From: Cyclobacterium lianum
GTDB lineage: Bacteria; Bacteroidota; Bacteroidia; Cytophagales; Cyclobacteriaceae
Assembly (NCBI RefSeq): GCF_900143075.1
Contig: NZ_FRCY01000008.1
Location: 62,001 to 126,000, forward strand
Reading direction: 5' to 3'
Length of the DNA: 64,000 nucleotides
Shown here: in pieces, positions 44,228 through 52,669 of the stretch
Numbering within the stretch: position 1 is the first letter of the stretch
Layout: each line of letters starts with the position of its first letter
Program-made: the position numbers and the translations under genes
The notes under the pieces: model-generated
The model's input: the letters and a program-made list of their open reading frames with translations, nothing else
Databases searched by the model: none
What the model was told of the DNA's origin: nothing

Positions 44228-44876
44228 TGTTAGCCAGTAATTTGGGGATGTCATTGATCAATTGATCTACCTGCGTGGCTTTCGTGCCATCGTACACACC
44301 TCGTATCCTGCCCTGCCGGTCGATTAGGAGAAAGGCACCGGTATGCAGGAAACCTCCTGGTTCGGTTTTATCAGTCATGGCAGTGGTCAGATAGGAAGTT
44401 TGACCGATTTCAAATATTTTTTCCTGGTCTCCGGTAAGAAAATTCCAGGTACTTGCGTTTTCTATACCAAGCCTGGCGGCGTAATCCTTCAATAGCGCCA
44501 CAGTATCATATTCCGGATCAATCGTATGGCTGAGTATTTTAAAGTCAGGCTGGTCGTTAAATGCCTCGTATACCCGAAGCATTTCTTTTTTCATTATCGG
44601 ACAGATGGTAGGGCAGGAGGTGAAAAAAAAGTCTGCCACGTACACCTTTCCCTCCACGTGTTTACGGGTAATGGTGTCGCCCTCCTGATTGATGAATTCA
44701 AAGTTGGCGATGGTATGGTAGACTGTATCTCCTTTCACCATTCCAGAATCCGTATGATCCGCTACATGGCGGTGGCCCAAAATGGGAAGGCTGTCGTTCG
44801 ATTTTTCCTTGTTTTGACAGGCAGTCCAGCAAAGAATGAATATCGCTGGAATAATGAACCGCAGGTTAGTTTTCAT
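44208..44876 (-). CDS. SCO family copper chaperone / thiol protein
   Basis: A 222-residue lipoprotein (lipobox CWTAC, Cys20) of the SCO1/SenC family. The copper-binding CPTIC is at Cys88 and Cys92, and a conserved His lies in GGFLHTGAFLLID (near 175). SCO proteins deliver copper to the CuA site of cytochrome c oxidase or act as thiol-disulfide reductants. It is in a leftward group with HemJ-like and cytochrome c genes, which fits respiratory-complex biogenesis. The separate LSHTIDPEYDT segment also matches the family. Confidence 0.9.
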   Translation of the reverse strand: MKTNLRFIIPAIFILCWTACQNKEKSNDSLPILGHRHVADHTDSGMVKGDTVYHTIANFEFINQEGDTITRKHVEGKVYVADFFFTSCPTICPIMKKEMLRVYEAFNDQPDFKILSHTIDPEYDTVALLKDYAARLGIENASTWNFLTGDQEKIFEIGQTSYLTTAMTDKTEPGGFLHTGAFLLIDRQGRIRGVYDGTKATQVDQLINDIPKLLANNVPGTE

Positions 44877-44905
44877 ATCTAAAATAGTACACAGCCCTGG
44901 TTACA

Positions 44906-45442
44906 TTAGTTCCTTTCCCGTATACTTTTGTACCATTTGGTTGCCAGCATCAATGCCATTGCCAGCATCACCAGTCCCAGCATTCCCCATACCATATTGA
45001 GCAGGTTTTTTAAAACGATCAGAAATACGATCGCAAATAATAACAAGGTAGCTACCTCATTCCACATTCTCAGTTTTGCGCTGCTCCACTTTGCTATACC
45101 CTGCTGCAGGGCCTTATAGATATAGTGGCACCGGATATGGTAGGCATAGAGCAGAATCACAAAGCCCAGTTTGGCATGCATAAAGGGCAACTGCAGGTAG
45201 GCAGGACGGTACAGCAATACCCAGATCCCAAACACCAGTGTCAATACAGCAGATGGCCATGTAATGATAGTCCATAATCTCCTTGCCATCAGGTCAAGCT
45301 GAGGTTTCAGGATGGCCCTTTCCGCCTCAGGCCGATCCATGGCTTCGGTCTGGTAAATAAACAGCCGAACGATGTAAAACAAGCCTGCAAACCAGGTAAC
45401 GACGAAAATTATATGCAGGGCTTTGATGTATTCGAATGCCAT
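44906..45442 (-). CDS. hemJ: HemJ/CopD-like membrane protein
   Basis: A 178-residue inner-membrane protein with four or five helices. The first helix ALHIIFVVTWFAGLFYIVRLFIY has the conserved His10, and FMHAKLGFVILLYAYHIRCH has the His-x-Lys motif of HemJ, the protoporphyrinogen IX oxidase that uses a b heme. CopD-type copper-resistance proteins look similar at the N-terminus. It is next to SCO and cytochrome c. HemJ is favoured because of size and motifs; confirmation needs alignment and a check for hemG or hemY elsewhere. Confidence 0.75.
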   Translation of the reverse strand: MAFEYIKALHIIFVVTWFAGLFYIVRLFIYQTEAMDRPEAERAILKPQLDLMARRLWTIITWPSAVLTLVFGIWVLLYRPAYLQLPFMHAKLGFVILLYAYHIRCHYIYKALQQGIAKWSSAKLRMWNEVATLLLFAIVFLIVLKNLLNMVWGMLGLVMLAMALMLATKWYKSIRERN

Positions 45443-45493
45443 TATCAGAATTTTGGGCTAAATTAAGGCTTTAACATTTGTAAACGTTCCAAA

Positions 45494-45892
45494 ATGAAAA
45501 CAAATTATTTGTTTTACCTGATAGCCGCTGCAGTGGCAATATTGGCGGCCGTGATGGTATACGATAGTCTCAGCCAGCCAGGTATATCAGAGCTGCAAGG
45601 AGAATACCGTGAACTGGAGACCTACAGAAATGAAAATAATACCGGACCAGTGGTCCGGATATATGCTGTTTATGCCAAAGACAGTTTATGGGGAGACATG
45701 CGTGCCTATGGAGATTTTATGCCCCATACCAAGTATGGAAACACCCGGGTTTTCTTTTTTGCCGAGGAATTGGAAAATATACGTCTTTCTCCCGAGCCGC
45801 CGCATTTCGACCCTCAATTCAGAAAAGTCTGCCTGGCCAGGTATGAAAAATCTGCCATGGGGCAAGTTAGCTTTGAGCGGTATCCTTTTTAA
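45494..45892 (+). CDS. Conserved hypothetical protein with N-terminal membrane anchor
   Basis: A 132-residue protein with one hydrophobic segment (LFYLIAAAVAILAAVMVY) and a polar C-terminal part of ~105 residues (VVRIYAVYAKDSLWGDMRAYGDFMPHTKYGNT). I see no known domain. It starts divergently from the HemJ-like gene, 51 bases apart. The composition and in-frame start support a real gene; the function is unknown. Confidence 0.65.
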   Translation: MKTNYLFYLIAAAVAILAAVMVYDSLSQPGISELQGEYRELETYRNENNTGPVVRIYAVYAKDSLWGDMRAYGDFMPHTKYGNTRVFFFAEELENIRLSPEPPHFDPQFRKVCLARYEKSAMGQVSFERYPF

Positions 45893-46136
45893 AAATCCCT
45901 AAGCGATTTTGCCGGAAAATGATACAATCCGCAGGCATATGGACGGATTACTAAAAATTAAGTAGGATGTTATACCAATCAGACATGGTCCTGTTTGCCA
46001 TTATGATGTATTCAGCGCGTCAACTGGTAACAAAAAAGAAAAAAAGTCTGGGTAATGCTGGGAAATTGTAGGTTTAAAATGTCGGTGAATTTGAAAATCA
46101 GAGCTATCCTGGTCCGTCCCTTTCTGCTAAAATCCA

Positions 46137-47561
46137 TTAATATGACCTGATCTTAAATTGTTTCTTCTGTTCCTGTATGGCATTTCTGAAATTGGTGTCT
46201 GTCTCCATGAGGTCATTTACAGATTGTACGGCATGTATCACTGTGCTGTGATCCCTTCCTCCAAAATGGTACCCTATCGATTTGAGAGAGTGATTGGTAA
46301 ATTCCTTACTGAAATACATGGCTACCTGTCTGGCGATCACGATCTCTTTTTTTCTGGTTTTGGCTTTCAGCTCTTCTACCTTGATACCATAGTATTCAGA
46401 ACAGGATTGCTGTATGTACTCAATACTGACTTCTGTTTCTATGTCCTTCACGATATTTTTCATGATGGTCTTTGCCAGGTCAAGGCTTATTTCCACACGA
46501 TTTAAGGAGGCATGGGCGATCAGAGAAATCATCACTCCCTCCAGTTCCCTGACATTGGTGTCTACGGTGTAGGCCAGATATTCGATTACATTATTGGGGA
46601 TGGTAATGCCCTCAGATTGCATTTTTTTCCGGATTATGGCAATCCGGGTTTCAAAGTCCGGCATTTGCAAATCAGCTGTCAGCCCCCACTTGAAGCGGGA
46701 GAGCAGTCTTTCCTCCAGGCCCATCAGATCCTTGGGTGCACAGTCCGAAGTCATGACGATTTGCTTTTTGTTCTGATGCAGGTGATTGAAAATGTGGAAA
46801 AACATCTCCTGGGTACGACCCTTGCCGGCTAGGAACTGTATGTCATCGATGATCAGCACATCGACCTGCATGTAGAAATTGGTGAATGACTTGATATTGC
46901 CATCCTTGATGCTGTCCATAAACTGGTTGACAAACTTCTCCGAGGAAACATAAAGGACAAATTTATCCTCCGGGCCGTTTTTTATCTCGTTTCCGATAGC
47001 CTGGACCAGATGGGTTTTGCCAAGCCCTACTCCTCCATAAACCATCAGCGGGTTAAAAGAAGTAATGCCGGGCTTGTTGGCTACTGCAAATCCCGCAGAA
47101 CGCGCAAGGCGATTGCAGTCTCCTTCTATAAAGGAGCTGAAAGTATAATTGGAACTGAGATTGGATTGCAGGGTGGTTTCTTCATCCAGACTTGAAAGGT
47201 CGAAAGGATTGTGGCTTCCTGCCAGGACCTCTTTTTTCTTTTTGGCTGCCGGACTGCTTACCCCCTGCGGAAAGCTGACCATATAGGGCTGGTTATGGGA
47301 GTTGCCTTTATCTACTACTACGGCATATTCCAACCGCCCATTGGCACCAATTACTGTTTTGATGGCCAGTTTGAGGACATCTACATAATTGTCTTCCAAC
47401 CATTCATAAAAAAACTGACTGGGAACCTGAATGGTCAGCACGGAGCCGTCTATTCGGGCGGGTGTAATGGGCTTAAACCAGGTAGAAAAACTTTGTTCAT
47501 TAACGTGTTTTTCGATTACCCGCAAACATTCAGTCCATATAGCCGTCGCTTCTGAATTCAT
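46137..47561 (-). CDS. dnaA: Chromosomal replication initiator protein DnaA
   Basis: A 474-residue AAA+ initiator. Domain I (about 1-85) starts AIWTECLRVIEKHVNEQSFSTWF; domain III has Walker A GGVGLGKTHLVQAIGN near 175-190, Walker B in VLIIDDIQFLAGKGRTQ and the sensor/arginine-finger region ERLLSRFKWGL; domain IV ends with the DnaA-box binding signature GGRDHSTVIHAVQSV. DnaA binds DnaA boxes at oriC and opens it. The start is ATG 47561. The upstream spacer has one near-match DnaA box. Neighbours are not replication genes, so this is not the classic dnaA-dnaN-recF cluster. Confidence 0.95.
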   Translation of the reverse strand: MNSEATAIWTECLRVIEKHVNEQSFSTWFKPITPARIDGSVLTIQVPSQFFYEWLEDNYVDVLKLAIKTVIGANGRLEYAVVVDKGNSHNQPYMVSFPQGVSSPAAKKKKEVLAGSHNPFDLSSLDEETTLQSNLSSNYTFSSFIEGDCNRLARSAGFAVANKPGITSFNPLMVYGGVGLGKTHLVQAIGNEIKNGPEDKFVLYVSSEKFVNQFMDSIKDGNIKSFTNFYMQVDVLIIDDIQFLAGKGRTQEMFFHIFNHLHQNKKQIVMTSDCAPKDLMGLEERLLSRFKWGLTADLQMPDFETRIAIIRKKMQSEGITIPNNVIEYLAYTVDTNVRELEGVMISLIAHASLNRVEISLDLAKTIMKNIVKDIETEVSIEYIQQSCSEYYGIKVEELKAKTRKKEIVIARQVAMYFSKEFTNHSLKSIGYHFGGRDHSTVIHAVQSVNDLMETDTNFRNAIQEQKKQFKIRSY

Positions 47562-48069
47562 TGAATTTCATTTAACCGAAAGTGGAAAAAACTTGAATAC
47601 TCCTTAACAGGGGGAAACAAAATTGTGGAAAAATATCTTAAATAAAAAATGCATTTTTACTTGACTTTTTTACTTTATGGGAAAGCAGTTTGTTCAGCGG
47701 CTTTTTATTTTTTTTATATTTGAAAAGTGAAAAAACTCCTTTGTTTTACACCTGTCCCATGATGAACGGTTTTTTTGCTTCTGAACCGTTTTACGTTTAC
47801 TTTTGGAAAAGATCTCTGGATCAGGTTACCTCTCTACAATTCTTTTCGCAATGGCAAATTCAAACCCGCCTACAAACAAAACCGGTTTCAGGCTGGCAGC
47901 AGTCCGGTAACGCCTGTTCTCAAGACCAATAAAAAACAGCAAAGCGGAAAAGATTGCTTGGAGAAGAGCATTGTATAAATAGGCAAAGAATGCTGTCCTA
48001 ATCCATAAATAACTCGATCCCAGGTAGCAGAAGGAATAAGATACAATCAAAAGAAACAATGATACACCA
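47562..48069. other. 508-base spacer upstream of dnaA
   Basis: AT-rich DNA between divergent dnaA and the TIGR00341 gene. TGTGGAAAA (near 47,623) is a near DnaA box (TTTTCCACA on the other strand, one mismatch) and may allow autoregulation. One short minus-strand open frame (47826-48080) could encode a small membrane protein. No cluster of boxes is seen, so a full oriC is not supported. Confidence 0.45.
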
Positions 48070-48080
48070 ATGAAAAGCAT
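47826..48080 (-). CDS. Possible small membrane protein (uncertain)
   Basis: An 84-codon open frame upstream of dnaA, same direction. It predicts two hydrophobic segments (MLFIGVSLFLLIVSYSFCYL and FFAYLYNALLQAIFSALLFFI) and a basic tail. The start codon overlaps the divergent TIGR00341 start by 11 bases. No family is recognised. It may be real or an artefact of the spacer. Confidence 0.3.
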   Translation of the reverse strand: MLFIGVSLFLLIVSYSFCYLGSSYLWIRTAFFAYLYNALLQAIFSALLFFIGLENRRYRTAASLKPVLFVGGFEFAIAKRIVER

Positions 48081-49944
48081 TGTCTTGTTGTACGACCCCG
48101 AGGCAGAAGAACGGGTGACAGAAACCATTGTGCCCAGACTGGGGGCCGATTTGAAGCTCAAGCTGGCCTTCAATACAACATTGTCAGTAGACCTGGGAAA
48201 GGAGGATTTCGTTGTCACCTACCTGTCGGACGAACAATTGAAGGAGTTGCTGCCCATAGCGCTGGAACATGAATGGCGCATTGCCCTTTTGCCACATCCG
48301 GAGCTGGTACATGGCCGGCAGGGTTTTGGTGTAGACAATGATCTGGAGGACTGCCTGGATCAGGTGCTGGAGGCGGAAGATACGCGCAATGTAGACCTGC
48401 TTACACTAAATGACCGGCCTGTATTCAATACCGTGGTAATAGGAGAGTCGCTGAGCCTGATGAGCAGTACCGTAGCAAAAAATGGATGGGAGAGATTCTG
48501 GAAAAAATTCCGGTATTTTTTCAGGCTATTTGGGATGGTGAAATCTCACCGTTATATCCTCCAGGCTGAAGACAAGGAAGAGCTGGATACCGCAGCCATC
48601 GGAATGGTGATCGTGCAGCATGGCAAAAGCAACCTGCTCAGCCGAAAGGTGCTGGAGGACTCCTACATCAATGATGGGAAAATGCATGCCATGATCCTGG
48701 CCCCTAAGAGCATTTCCGGCTTGTTATGGTTTGCGCTGGATAGTTTTTTCAGGAAAAAAGGAAAGACCAGTCTTCCCCCCTTTGCGGCGCATATCAAAAC
48801 GGCGGCCCTGTCGATTTGCAGCGACGATGCCATTGAATATGCCCAGGACGGAAAGTTGCTGACGGCCAAAAAACTGGACCTGAAGGTAAGTCCCAAAGCA
48901 CTGAAAATGCTCCCTGGCAGGCACCTGGACATGGAAGGGAATGTTTCCGAGGAAGATGTTTTCAGGGTAAAAGTATTGCCCAGGGGCGAAGTAAGGGATG
49001 AATTGCTGAAAAGAAAATTGCCGCTGATCCATCATGCCTCGACTGAAGAGTTCAAGGAGTTGTTTTCCAGCCTGCGCTCCAGTTCCCGTACGAGCAACAG
49101 CTATCTGGTATTGATGGTTTTGTCGACCTTTATTGCCACGCTGGGGCTGTTTGGTAACTCTTCCCCAGTCATCATAGGTGCAATGATCCTGGCGCCACTG
49201 ATGGCCCCCATCATTTCGCTGTCCATGGGCGTACTGCGGCAGGACAAAAAGTTGATCCTCGGCAGTGCTCAAGCCATTGGTTGGGGCATGCTGTTGGGCT
49301 ACCTGTGCGCCATGTTGATCACCTGGCTGACTCCCCTCAATATCTCCAACGAGGAAATCATGGCCCGGGTGCGACCAAACCTGTTGGATTTGGGGATCGC
49401 CGTTGGATCTGGTATAGCGGGTGCCTACGCCAGTGCCAAGGAGGAAATTGCCAAAACGCTTGCTGGGGTGGCCATCGCTGTAGCTCTGGTGCCTCCGCTG
49501 GCGGTGTCGGGCATCGGTCTGGGATGGATGGAATGGAGTATTTTTCAGGGAGCTTTGCTTTTGCTGCTGACCAACCTTGCAGGAATGGTCATGGCGGCAG
49601 CATTGACATTCTTATTGCTGGGTTTTAGCCCCTTTCGCCTCGCCAGAAAAGGTATCGCCTATTCCCTGATCGTCGTGGGAGTCATCAGTTTACCGCTGTT
49701 TTTTGGCTTTATGGATATGGTAAGGGAAAAAGATGTGATCTCTACACTGGATGGGTATCAGGTAAATGGAACCGTATTGCGGGACATTACGGTGAGAGGG
49801 ATAAATCCGGTCAGGCTCACTGTAAAAATAGTCGGTGAAGGCAATATGAATGAGGCCAGGTTAAAGTCAATTAAAGCCGAAATTGAACAAATTCTGGGAG
49901 AAGAAGTAGAGCTTGAAGTCACCCTCGCAGTAAAGGTGTTTTGA
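48070..49944 (+). CDS. TIGR00341 family membrane protein (DUF389) with DAGK-like N-terminal domain
   Basis: A 624-residue protein in two parts. The N-terminal ~330 residues resemble a diacylglycerol-kinase/NAD-kinase-like domain (LLYDPEAEERV at the start; AIGMVIVQHGKSNLL). The C-terminal half is DUF389, with about six helices: SNSYLVLMVLSTFIATLGLFGNSSPVIIGAMILAPLMAPIISL and VALVPPLAVSGIGLGWMEW. A soluble tail (565-624) ends it. The function is unknown. It is monocistronic; it starts within the spacer shared with dnaA. Confidence 0.82.
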   Translation: MKSIVLLYDPEAEERVTETIVPRLGADLKLKLAFNTTLSVDLGKEDFVVTYLSDEQLKELLPIALEHEWRIALLPHPELVHGRQGFGVDNDLEDCLDQVLEAEDTRNVDLLTLNDRPVFNTVVIGESLSLMSSTVAKNGWERFWKKFRYFFRLFGMVKSHRYILQAEDKEELDTAAIGMVIVQHGKSNLLSRKVLEDSYINDGKMHAMILAPKSISGLLWFALDSFFRKKGKTSLPPFAAHIKTAALSICSDDAIEYAQDGKLLTAKKLDLKVSPKALKMLPGRHLDMEGNVSEEDVFRVKVLPRGEVRDELLKRKLPLIHHASTEEFKELFSSLRSSSRTSNSYLVLMVLSTFIATLGLFGNSSPVIIGAMILAPLMAPIISLSMGVLRQDKKLILGSAQAIGWGMLLGYLCAMLITWLTPLNISNEEIMARVRPNLLDLGIAVGSGIAGAYASAKEEIAKTLAGVAIAVALVPPLAVSGIGLGWMEWSIFQGALLLLLTNLAGMVMAAALTFLLLGFSPFRLARKGIAYSLIVVGVISLPLFFGFMDMVREKDVISTLDGYQVNGTVLRDITVRGINPVRLTVKIVGEGNMNEARLKSIKAEIEQILGEEVELEVTLAVKVF

Positions 49945-50133
49945 CGATTAACTCCAGAATACCGGTAACAGCTTTTCTCTCCCTGCCATTCGAAACTGCT
50001 TGAACAAATAGCATAAGGGCCTGGTTGATTTCTTGTAAACACACAGGCTTTAGCAAGCAGGCTTAGTTATTTTGCCAGATTATTGATATCTTGAATAAGT
50101 TTTAATCGATTAACCCATCAACAGAAAATTAAC

Positions 50134-50571
50134 ATGAAAAGAAAAGCAACAGCAATCTGGAAAGGAACAGGATTGGAAGGTAGTGGTACGCTGTCATCTC
50201 CCAGCGGTTTTTTTGACAAGTCTCCCTACAGCGCCAAGACCCGATTTGAAAACGAGGACGGCAGCAAGGGAACCAACCCCGAGGAAATGATTGCCGCCGC
50301 GCATGCCGGCTGTTTCAATATGGCACTCAGCTTTCAAATTGCGGGTAAGGATCTTAAAGCAGACGAATTGGACACCACCGCTACCGTTACGCTCGAAAAA
50401 GAGGAGGGTGGATTTTCTATTACTGGAATTGTATTGGACCTGAAAGGTAAGGTTTCTGGCATGGACGAGGCGCAGTTTACAGAACTTGCCGAAGCAGCCA
50501 AAGAAAACTGTCCTGTAAGCAAGGCGTTGGCCTCAGTTCCCATTACGCTGAATATTAGCTTCTCTTCCTGA
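50134..50571 (+). CDS. osmC: OsmC family peroxiredoxin
   Basis: A 145-residue organic-hydroperoxide reductase of the OsmC/Ohr group. The redox cysteines are Cys60 (AAAHAGCFNMAL) and Cys126 (KENCPVSKAL), and the N-terminal KATAIWKGTGLEGSGTLSSPSG pattern is typical of OsmC rather than Ohr. It detoxifies lipid and organic peroxides in the cytosol using a thiol reductant. A rightward single gene with its own terminator. Confidence 0.92.
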   Translation: MKRKATAIWKGTGLEGSGTLSSPSGFFDKSPYSAKTRFENEDGSKGTNPEEMIAAAHAGCFNMALSFQIAGKDLKADELDTTATVTLEKEEGGFSITGIVLDLKGKVSGMDEAQFTELAEAAKENCPVSKALASVPITLNISFSS

Positions 50572-50597
50572 GGTGGGAGAAGTTGATCATTATATTA

Positions 50598-50630
50598 AAA
50601 GTGTCGGAAGATCATTTCCGGCACTTTTTT
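50598..50630 (+). terminator. Intrinsic terminator of osmC
   Basis: AAAGTGTCGGAA, a short loop and TTCCGGCACTTT form a 12-bp stem with one G-U pair, followed by a T run. It lies 27 bases after the osmC stop and just before the CPBP gene. Confidence 0.85.
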
Positions 50631-50646
50631 AATTTTATTTCCACCT

Positions 50647-51210
50647 ATGCATCAGAAAATGTGGATTTTGGGCTGGATAACCCTCCTGGGTTTTGGACTG
50701 GCCGGTTTGGCATTAGTGTATTTTTTTCAGGAACAGCAGCTCGCAGCACTCTGGGCAGGGAATTGGTCCTTTTCTGCACAACTTCTGGCAGGCGCGATGA
50801 CGGGCTTTCTGGGGGCGCAATTGTCCAGGTGGCTGATTTTACGGCCGTTTTTTAGACAGGAGAGGGTCAGGTATCACAAGCTGATCAATCAGTGGAACTG
50901 GTCTGCGCGAGGTATAGTTTTCATTTCCTTTTGTGCCGGGCTGGGGGAGGAAATGTTTTTTCGTGCCGGGCTGCAACCCTTGCTGGGTTTGTGGCCCACA
51001 GCCGTAGTTTTTGTATTGATTCATGGTTATTTGAATCCCTTCAACTGGCGGATTAGTGTTTACGGTTTGCTTATGGTAGGCCTTATCGGAATTTTTGGGC
51101 ATTTGTACGAGCAGGCTGGTATTTTATCAGCCATAACCGCACATGCTGTTTTTGATGCGGTACTTCTGTTTTGGATCACCTCAGGAAGGCTGAGACCAGG
51201 GAGCAATTGA
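50647..51210 (+). CDS. CPBP family intramembrane glutamic endopeptidase
   Basis: A 187-residue membrane protease of the CPBP (Abi, Rce1-like) family. Catalytic motif 1 is GEEMFFRAG (Glu101, Glu102, Arg106), motif 2 is FVLIHG (His126) and motif 3 is ITAHAVFDAVL (His166). There are about five helices. Such enzymes cleave within membranes or process prenylated or peptide substrates; many are linked to bacteriocin self-protection. It stands between the osmC terminator and the repeat-rich spacer at 51.2 kb. The substrate is unknown. Confidence 0.87.
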   Translation: MHQKMWILGWITLLGFGLAGLALVYFFQEQQLAALWAGNWSFSAQLLAGAMTGFLGAQLSRWLILRPFFRQERVRYHKLINQWNWSARGIVFISFCAGLGEEMFFRAGLQPLLGLWPTAVVFVLIHGYLNPFNWRISVYGLLMVGLIGIFGHLYEQAGILSAITAHAVFDAVLLFWITSGRLRPGSN

Positions 51211-51486
51211 GTAGGCATGTGTTTGCGCCCGCAGGAGGCCCAATCCCGCACAGCTGCCCCTCGGGATTTTCAATCCGATAAACGATTGGGAGAAGGCTAC
51301 TAGGAGTTTTTAACTGTTGATGCTTCCGTCCGCAGGATTACAAATCCTGCATGCATTATCTGGGCTCGGAATTGCAAACTCCGAACTGTGTGCTCCCTGG
51401 AATTTGGATCCCCGCTGATTGTCCGCGACTCCATCCTTTTAATTACATAAAAAAAAGCTACCTTTGCACTGCTCTTTTTTAGATCC
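51211..51486. repeat. Spacer with GGATT-NNN-AATCC palindromes, copy set A
   Basis: Three short imperfect palindromes share the core GGATT-NNN-AATCC. 51261-51278 has TCGGGATT-TTC-AATCCGA (one bulge), 51332-51350 is the perfect GCAGGATTACAAATCCTGC, and 51366-51384 is a decayed copy (TCGGAATTGCAAACTCCGA). The promoter for the next gene is at the right end of this spacer. Confidence 0.6.
51437..51466 (+). promoter_or_regulatory. Promoter of the PNPT glycosyltransferase gene
   Basis: TACCTTTG (51459-51466) matches the -7 consensus; TTTT (51437-51440) is at the -33 position with an 18-base spacer. The ATG 51487 follows 20 bases later. Confidence 0.5.
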
Positions 51487-52473
51487 ATGTACTACCAATA
51501 CCCGCTTATTTTCGTTTTTTTCGTTGGAGCTTTGCTCCTTTACTTTCGACTGGCAAGTATTTTTGGCATCGTTGACAAACCTAACGAGCGTTCATCGCAT
51601 ACCCGCAGTACCATTCGTGGTGGGGGAATTGTCTTTGTACTTTCGGTAGTTCTGGCCTGGCTACTGGGGGCTGCCTCCTGGCAATTGGCCCTTGCCATTC
51701 TGCTGGTAGGAGGAGTCAGTATGTGGGACGATATCCGTCCACTCCATCAGTTGCCCCGTATTTCAGCGCATTTCCTGGCCACCGCATTGCTGCTGCTGGA
51801 TCTTGGAAATGGGGCGAGCCTTGGGCTTTGGGTACCGCTCATCTTTTTCATGTTGATAGGCTGGACCAACCTATTCAATTTTATGGATGGGATCAACGGG
51901 ATTACAGTACTCTATGCTCTGGTCAGCCTGGGTAGTTTTGCGCTGGTTCCGGAAATGGAGGCAGATCGTCATTTAATAATCTTTCTGAGTCTTTCCTGTC
52001 TGGCATTTGCCTGGTTCAATGTGCGGAAGAAGGCCTGGTGTTTTGCCGGAGATGTGGGGTCTGTCAGCCTGGCCATGGTGCTCGGCTACCTGATGATACG
52101 GTTGATCATTCTGACGGGCAATCCGGCCTACCTTTTTTTCTTTACACTATATGGCCTTGACGCGGTAATTACTTTGATTCTCCGCTTCTTCCGCGGGGAA
52201 AACATCTTTTTACCCCACCGCAGCCACCTGTACCAATATCTGGCCAACGAGGCCGGGCTGCCTCATGTTGTGGTAGCCGTGGCGTATGCCGGGCTGCAGT
52301 TGCTGATTAACGGGACATGGATGTATTTTATTGGATTGGACACCTTTCGATGGCTCCCTTCGGTGCTATTCATGCTGGCGGTAATTTTGGCATTTTTGCT
52401 GATCCGAAACCAGCTTATCAAAAAAATTGCAAAAAAAAATAAAAAAAATATTTCCAAAGGCTCAACAGGTTAA
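51487..52473 (+). CDS. MraY/WecA-like phospho-sugar transferase (PNPT)
   Basis: A 328-residue inner-membrane enzyme with about ten helices of the polyprenyl-phosphate N-acetylhexosamine-1-phosphate transferase superfamily. Motifs are NERSSHTRSTIRGGGIVF near the start, the DD pair WDDIRPL (81-82), NFMDGINGI (Asn131, Asp134, Asn137) and the His-rich PHRSHLYQYL near the C-terminus. It moves a sugar-1-phosphate from UDP-sugar onto undecaprenyl phosphate, starting a lipid-linked glycan. The donor is unknown (UDP-GlcNAc or diacetylated bacillosamine-type sugar). It heads the surface-polysaccharide group. Confidence 0.88.
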   Translation: MYYQYPLIFVFFVGALLLYFRLASIFGIVDKPNERSSHTRSTIRGGGIVFVLSVVLAWLLGAASWQLALAILLVGGVSMWDDIRPLHQLPRISAHFLATALLLLDLGNGASLGLWVPLIFFMLIGWTNLFNFMDGINGITVLYALVSLGSFALVPEMEADRHLIIFLSLSCLAFAWFNVRKKAWCFAGDVGSVSLAMVLGYLMIRLIILTGNPAYLFFFTLYGLDAVITLILRFFRGENIFLPHRSHLYQYLANEAGLPHVVVAVAYAGLQLLINGTWMYFIGLDTFRWLPSVLFMLAVILAFLLIRNQLIKKIAKKNKKNISKGSTG

Positions 52474-52669
52474 ACCCGGCGTTCCGATTTTAGTTATCAG
52501 GAAAATGCACCAAACCTATAATAAAAAGTACTTGATTTTTTTGACGAAAAAATTATCTGATTTTGGTAATTTAAAAGCACAGCTCATCGCTTTCTATGGA
52601 TTTCATATAATTTAAATTTAATAGAATTGTTACTATCTTTAGTCAGTTTTACCTGACTAATGCGTAAGA

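Noticed and set aside
47562-48069. Chromosome origin (oriC) upstream of dnaA
   Set aside because: Only one near-match DnaA box is visible, with no clustered boxes or typical unwinding region; dnaA is often far from oriC in Bacteroidota.
50583-50855. Plus-strand open frame of 90 codons over the CPBP gene start
   Set aside because: It overlaps the CPBP gene and the osmC terminator, and has no domain; the CPBP frame carries all catalytic motifs.
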